Source: a virus. Taken from it: a stretch of DNA of 38,457 nucleotides. Positions 33,912 to 38,457 of the stretch are shown one piece after another. The notes beneath the pieces were generated by a model. That model saw only the letters and a list, made by a program, of their open reading frames with translations. It was not told where the DNA came from and did not search any database. A program made the translations under genes and the position numbers. The stretch is from IMG/VR virus record IMGVR_UViG_3300025286_000049, positions 1 through 38,457 of that record. The stretch is one strand, 5' to 3'. Within the stretch, counting starts at the first letter, position 1; every line of letters begins with the position of its first letter.

Positions 33912-36587
33912 ATGGCCGAACCGACACTGGAACAACTGAAAGAAGATCTCGCCGCACTGAAAAAAGATCTCGCCGCAAGGATCAACTATCTCAGGGGGAT
34001 GAGTAGAAAAGCGGAAGAGGACCTTCAACGGCAGATCGATATAGGTGAGGGAGTCTACGGGGGCTTGAATGTAACCCCCGCCGAGCGTGAGCTTATCGAA
34101 GGAGAAGGCCAAGAGCGAGAAGTTCTGGGGCGTCCTGCTAGCACCACTGCTACAGATGTTGGAGTGATCCTCGATGAGATCATCGACGAATTGCCGGGGG
34201 GAGTGAGTCCCTTAACTGACTACGAGAGGAATGAGTACAGAAAAACCATAGCCACTAGTATTCTAGACTCCTCTATCGAAGCTGACGATCCGATGTTTGC
34301 GGGCAAAGAGGCTGACCTGCACTCCGCCATTGCGGCCCGTAGACGCGAGATAGCTCTTTTCCCCCACCATGCCACTCGCGCTCTCCAGATGCAAGAGGCC
34401 ATACAGTACATCATTAGTTCAAGACATGGTGGACTCAGATTTGAGTTTGAGAGATGGCTTGAGACCCATCCAGATGCTTTGGATCGCCTGGAAGACTCAA
34501 TGCCCCACATCATGCCTGAGGCAGACGCTCAGGCGCGCCTGGGGAGGGTTACGGGTGCCCCGAAGCTCTTCCGGCAGTTCGAGAAGATGGATGACTCAGA
34601 CAACCCTGCTGTCCGGCGCATCTTCTTTGACATCGTGACTCCGCCAGCCGAGCGGGAGGCTGCGGAATTCCAGCTAACCGCAGAGAGGCTTCTCCTTGAC
34701 GACAACGGCAATCTCAGGACCGCTGAGGATATCGTAGACAAGATAATCAGTGAGAGAAGTATTCGGAACACTAAAGGAGAGATGGTCGAACCGGGGGATT
34801 GGGAAGCCTTCCAAGCATGGCGCAGCAACACCATAGAGAATATTGAGAATGTCAGGGATCCTCTAATTCTTGATGGTGCCGATACGGGCCTGGTGGCCGT
34901 GCATCTTTTCCAACGGGTCCAATTGGCTATTGATGAGATGCCTCGGGAAATGGGGAGACACAAGGAAGAGGCGGCAGCGAAGGCCCCTCCTCCAGATATT
35001 GTGGCGGTCGCCGAAAAGGCCCTAAAACAAAACGGCCTGACAAAAAGCAGCATCACGTCAGAGGACTACGTCTCTTTAACGGATCACATCGAACTCCTGA
35101 TAGGGGAGGGCCGCGATCTGAATGATGTGCGTAGGTGGGTTGCTGAAAATAAGGAACAGTTAAAGCGGAACAAAGAGTTCGGAAGTGTGAAAGGGATAGA
35201 GGCTAATGACCCGGAGGTCAAAGAAGTCTTAGCCAATTTCGGTATTTTCCAGGACCAGATCACAGTTGAGAGCTTCAGGGATTTGAAGCGCAGGCTAGCT
35301 GACTATTCGAGGGCGGCGGGTTCGTCCCAGGGTGGTGCAGACCTTCTTGATAATTATCTCAGTAAGTTTGATAGGGCCAGACAACTACTTGAGGACAAAG
35401 AGGCTGAAGTAAGGGGTGAAACAACACAGGAGCGACGAGAGGCGTTAGCAACACCCCAAGGTGCCGCTGCCGCTATTGAGGATTTCCTTTTCCAACACCC
35501 GGAGTGGGGACTGAGGCCCGAAGACCTCACAGAAGATAGGAAGGACTGGCTGGCACAATTCGTGAGGCAGAGAGGTGTCGAAGGTCTGTCACGATATCTG
35601 GATGCCAATCCCACTCAGATAAAGAGATTCCATACTGAGAAGAAGTCGCAGGGCGTTGTCTCAGGAGGCAGAGCCGGATTGGAGAGCCTCCTGTACCAGA
35701 TGGGTTATGGGGGGGTGGTAGACGGTATTTCTCAGATTGATGTGATACTTGATCAGTGGAATGTTCCCGAAGTTCTCCAAGATATTGCCAACAGGACTGG
35801 TGAAGACCCTACGGCTATTGTCATGGAGCACTTGGGCCTGAAGGAGCCTGCGAGATACCCACGACCGTACCCGACTGAGCCCCCCGGCTTCCCGACGGAA
35901 CCAGAGTTAGATGAAGGGCGGGTTAAACCATTTGAGCCGTCGGGGATTCCGGGTACGGAGCTACCTGATTTGGAGGTATTGGCAGCCCAGCGCGACCCTT
36001 CCGTTCCTCCCTTCATACCCATTGCCCCTGAACGTCGGACTCCCGCACAAACCACAGCCTTTCAGAGGATGCCTAGTATGGGCGGTGTGGAAGCCCTCCC
36101 CGTTTCGATGTATCCCACTCCTGCCGTTTCTCTCCCGAGAGGTTTCGGGGATACTGACCTGGGGCCCGAGATGGAGGCTATGATCGATAGGAGGGCCGGT
36201 GGCGATAGGAACCTAGTGCCCTATCTCCGTGAGGAGGCCAGGAGGTTCTTGCCGGAGTTCAGGAGGGGTGTGCAGGATGCCAGGGCTGCGAGGACAACTG
36301 CCCTCATGAGATCTGCCAGGGAGGCAGAGATAGATGCCTGGGAGACAGAGATGGCTGCTTGGAACCCAGAGTCGTCAATAGACAAGCCAGTGATAGGGGG
36401 GTGGGATGAAGAAGAGCATGGCGGAATCGCACTGAAGGATATGATCAGGGGTATGCGGGCTACTGCCGAAGCAGAGTCTGTAGAGTTTATGCCAGCGTTC
36501 GAGGAGAGGATAGCGACCCTTCCGCCTATTATGGAGATGAGGAAGGCTAGAAGGCTACGTCGCAAAGGAAGGCCGAGGTTCGTATAA
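33912..36587 (+). CDS. Large helical virion protein (probable internal/ejection protein), 891 aa
   Basis: No family recognised. It begins with a coiled-coil repeat (LEQLKEDLAALKKDLAARIN, encoded by a duplicated GATCTCGCCGCA), continues with about 600 residues of charged helices, has a Pro-rich segment near residues 650-700 (ARYPRPYPTEPPGFPTEP), and ends with basic helices (MRKARRLRRKGRPRF). No membrane span, few cysteines. Size, composition and position between portal and the giant protein fit one of the two or three internal virion proteins of podoviruses that are ejected with the DNA. Codon use is more A/T-rich than in terL and portal. Its stop is directly followed by the next ATG. Confidence 0.6.
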   Translation: MAEPTLEQLKEDLAALKKDLAARINYLRGMSRKAEEDLQRQIDIGEGVYGGLNVTPAERELIEGEGQEREVLGRPASTTATDVGVILDEIIDELPGGVSPLTDYERNEYRKTIATSILDSSIEADDPMFAGKEADLHSAIAARRREIALFPHHATRALQMQEAIQYIISSRHGGLRFEFERWLETHPDALDRLEDSMPHIMPEADAQARLGRVTGAPKLFRQFEKMDDSDNPAVRRIFFDIVTPPAEREAAEFQLTAERLLLDDNGNLRTAEDIVDKIISERSIRNTKGEMVEPGDWEAFQAWRSNTIENIENVRDPLILDGADTGLVAVHLFQRVQLAIDEMPREMGRHKEEAAAKAPPPDIVAVAEKALKQNGLTKSSITSEDYVSLTDHIELLIGEGRDLNDVRRWVAENKEQLKRNKEFGSVKGIEANDPEVKEVLANFGIFQDQITVESFRDLKRRLADYSRAAGSSQGGADLLDNYLSKFDRARQLLEDKEAEVRGETTQERREALATPQGAAAAIEDFLFQHPEWGLRPEDLTEDRKDWLAQFVRQRGVEGLSRYLDANPTQIKRFHTEKKSQGVVSGGRAGLESLLYQMGYGGVVDGISQIDVILDQWNVPEVLQDIANRTGEDPTAIVMEHLGLKEPARYPRPYPTEPPGFPTEPELDEGRVKPFEPSGIPGTELPDLEVLAAQRDPSVPPFIPIAPERRTPAQTTAFQRMPSMGGVEALPVSMYPTPAVSLPRGFGDTDLGPEMEAMIDRRAGGDRNLVPYLREEARRFLPEFRRGVQDARAARTTALMRSAREAEIDAWETEMAAWNPESSIDKPVIGGWDEEEHGGIALKDMIRGMRATAEAESVEFMPAFEERIATLPPIMEMRKARRLRRKGRPRFV

Positions 36588-38457
36588 ATGCCTCATACAC
36601 CAAAGTCAGAGCAACGGAAGATACTTCGGCGGAGGAAGAGTGGTGAAGACGTTCAGGAACCCATCCCTATTCCTGCGTTTTCCCAACGGCTTCCTGCGTT
36701 TTTCCAACGGCGCGATATGCCCCCCCCTCCTACTGACAGCCGTGAAGACGCTACTGGGCCCATAGGAAGATACTTCGGCGGATTTGTTCCTACGGACCTT
36801 CCTGAATGGGCTGAGGATTGGTTGGATCCACCGGCTATTCGACCGTTCAGTGTCGGCTCAAAGTACTATGGCAAGGCTGGCACAGTGGCAGGACCAACCG
36901 GCCAAATATATCCACTGACCACTGAAACAGTGGCTGAGGGCACCAGCTTTTGGGATATAGATGACTGGGCAGAGCGCAGTAAGAGAATTACTGCTGGGGC
37001 GGTTAATCCGCTCATATCTCTAAGACTATGGCCCAATCTTGGAGTTTTTGAGGGTGCAGAGGAAGCAGGAAGACGTTTGACAAGAGATGAGGGAAGCAGG
37101 CTGGAGCAGGCGGTTCGTGCAGTCAAGGAACTTCCTCAAGATGTTCCGTGGTGGCAAAAGTCACTGGCCGGTTTGGGAAAGGCGTTTGAAAAAGAATTGA
37201 GAGCAATTGCGGCAGTAGAGGAAGCCACTTTACCTCTGAGGGGGTTGGTGGAAGTTTCTCCTCATTTTGGTATAGAGGACCCTCACGTTTCTAAGAGGTA
37301 CCAGATACACAGGCAAAGTGGTATGGATGCTGTGTCCTCACTGGCCCTCGCATATGAACAGTCAGAAGAAGTGCCCGGAGAGATGAGTGGATTAACAGAA
37401 GTTGTGCTTGGGGCGCTCTTTTCCCCCTTTGAGCTTTTTCCCGGTATCGGTATTTTTGGTGGTTTGTCGAAAGCAGCACTGGCAGGAGGACTGAGAGCAG
37501 TCGGCAGGAGGGGTGCCATAGGAGCAGCGGGAATTCCGGAAAGCGTAGCAACACGGAGGGCGGCATCTGTTCCTGCCGCTTTGCCTTCTAGCGGGGTTAT
37601 AGCGGCCACAAGTGCAACAACAATGGCGAGAGGGCCTGGTGCTAAGGTTGGCGGTCTCCAAGTACGGTACCGACAGGCAGTTCAGGATGTAAGAAATCTA
37701 GAGGCCAGACGAGAGCGAATCCTCATATCAGAGAAGCCTATCCCACGGGCCGGTGAGGAAGCCCTCCCCTCCCCCGCTGCCGCTGCACGGCCTACTGGAC
37801 TCACGCCAGACCCGGTCACTGGTCTGACCCCAGACCCTACTCTGAGGCCTCTTCCCAAGATATATGAGCAACTCTCTGCACGGCCTGCTGATGTCCCCAC
37901 CGGCCCCGTCACCCCCGCACGAAAGCGTACTATTGAAGAACTACTTGAGGCTGGTGAGTACAAGCTACCACAAACAGAAAAAGAACTGGCCGACTTCGCC
38001 AAATTGCCTCCCGAAGGTACTCCCGGAAGAATCCCAGGCGATTTCAGTCGTGAAGGCTCCTCGTTCAATAGGACCCTAAAACAACTTCAAGAAAAAATAG
38101 ATGATGCGGTCCGGGAGCAAAACTTATATAGGTCTATAGAAGGAAAGGCCCAAAGAGTTTTTGATGATCTAGATGAATTTTCCAGCCGGGAGGCTGAGTT
38201 TCTTGAAGACCTAGTCCCAGATAAATCTCTTTACCAGACTTATCCCGGTGAAGAGATTATGAAATTATCAGATATAAATGCGGCAGTACGCCCTGAGATG
38301 GCGAGAACAGAACGCAGTATCCAGCGTTGGCGGGCACAATTAGCCGAAAAGACTGAGCTTGACCTTGCGGCTAGGGAAGCTGCGATGCAGCGTGGCATCG
38401 AGCGTATTGGCTTAGAAGAAGCCGCCCCCGGTCCCGCCCAGGTTGCCGAGGCAGTCC
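36588..38457 (+). CDS. Giant virion (probable internal/ejection) protein, N-terminal part, cut by window end
   Basis: ATG 36588 directly follows the preceding stop; the frame is open through the last base (623 codons). The N-terminus is basic (TPKSEQRKILRRRKSGEDV), followed by a Pro/Arg linker. Around residues 268-310 is a hydrophobic, Gly-rich stretch (GALFSPFELFPGIGIFGGLS, then KAALAGGLRAVG) that could enter a membrane. From residue 390 come Pro-rich linkers (TGLTPDPTLRPL, PTGPVTPARKRT) like those at the left end of the window. Frame phase and linker style agree with continuation at base 1, giving about 1,764 residues ending at 3425. The likely role is an ejection protein. A catalytic domain is not visible. 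Confidence 0.75.
   Translation, partial: MPHTPKSEQRKILRRRKSGEDVQEPIPIPAFSQRLPAFFQRRDMPPPPTDSREDATGPIGRYFGGFVPTDLPEWAEDWLDPPAIRPFSVGSKYYGKAGTVAGPTGQIYPLTTETVAEGTSFWDIDDWAERSKRITAGAVNPLISLRLWPNLGVFEGAEEAGRRLTRDEGSRLEQAVRAVKELPQDVPWWQKSLAGLGKAFEKELRAIAAVEEATLPLRGLVEVSPHFGIEDPHVSKRYQIHRQSGMDAVSSLALAYEQSEEVPGEMSGLTEVVLGALFSPFELFPGIGIFGGLSKAALAGGLRAVGRRGAIGAAGIPESVATRRAASVPAALPSSGVIAATSATTMARGPGAKVGGLQVRYRQAVQDVRNLEARRERILISEKPIPRAGEEALPSPAAAARPTGLTPDPVTGLTPDPTLRPLPKIYEQLSARPADVPTGPVTPARKRTIEELLEAGEYKLPQTEKELADFAKLPPEGTPGRIPGDFSREGSSFNRTLKQLQEKIDDAVREQNLYRSIEGKAQRVFDDLDEFSSREAEFLEDLVPDKSLYQTYPGEEIMKLSDINAAVRPEMARTERSIQRWRAQLAEKTELDLAAREAAMQRGIERIGLEEAAPGPAQVAEAV

Overview
The window reads as an essentially complete genome of a short-tailed (podovirus-like) tailed bacteriophage, opened inside one very long virion gene. 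It has a terminase pair, portal, scaffold, HK97-type capsid gene, tail genes and a phage-type recombination/early block, with no host housekeeping genes, rRNA or recognisable tRNA. Strong GGAGG-type ribosome binding sites, many stop/start overlaps and a sigma70-like promoter point to a bacterial host. Frequent AGG and ATA codons are a weak hint only, and the host is not identified. The reading frame that runs off the right end (36588 onward) continues in phase into the frame that is open at base 1, so joining the ends would give one gene of about 1,764 codons. This is the expected picture for a circular or circularly permuted assembly.

Layout, rightward late block (29343-38457, then 1-14767): small and large terminase, portal, a 68-residue protein, an 891-residue helical protein and the giant protein (probable internal/ejection proteins); a Com-like zinc ribbon and a terminator; scaffold-like protein, major capsid protein and a decoration-like protein; several small virion or unknown genes; a fibre-like protein, small coiled-coil genes, a 30-residue lysine-rich peptide, an adaptor-like protein with an inserted carbohydrate-binding-like domain, and a beta-propeller tail protein. 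A run of five small membrane proteins (probable lysis region) and a zinc ribbon follow. The first membrane gene carries an in-frame TGA.

Rightward early block (14817-20841): behind a clear promoter lie a RecT/Bet-like annealing protein, a zinc-finger protein, a RecB/Cas4-like exonuclease, a RecA-like ATPase, a TGTTAC/GTAACA inverted-repeat cluster, a C5 cytosine methyltransferase overlapped nearly end to end by a second open frame that itself has methyltransferase-associated motifs, a ribbon-helix-helix-like protein and a RusA-like resolvase. Leftward block (28933-20800): a ribbon-helix-helix regulator, a Gp88-like protein, many small zinc-binding or unknown proteins, a module resembling chloroplast/cyanobacterial Ycf35-Ycf46 (DUF1257-like, DUF2997-like, AAA+ ATPase) and a helix-turn-helix protein. 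The AAA+ protein has its Walker B segment before its Walker A segment. The leftward and late blocks diverge from a 409-base structured intergenic region (28934-29342) with overlapping promoter-like elements.

No integrase, DNA polymerase, RNA polymerase or recognisable endolysin was seen, so temperate life is not supported and lysis depends on something not recognised here.
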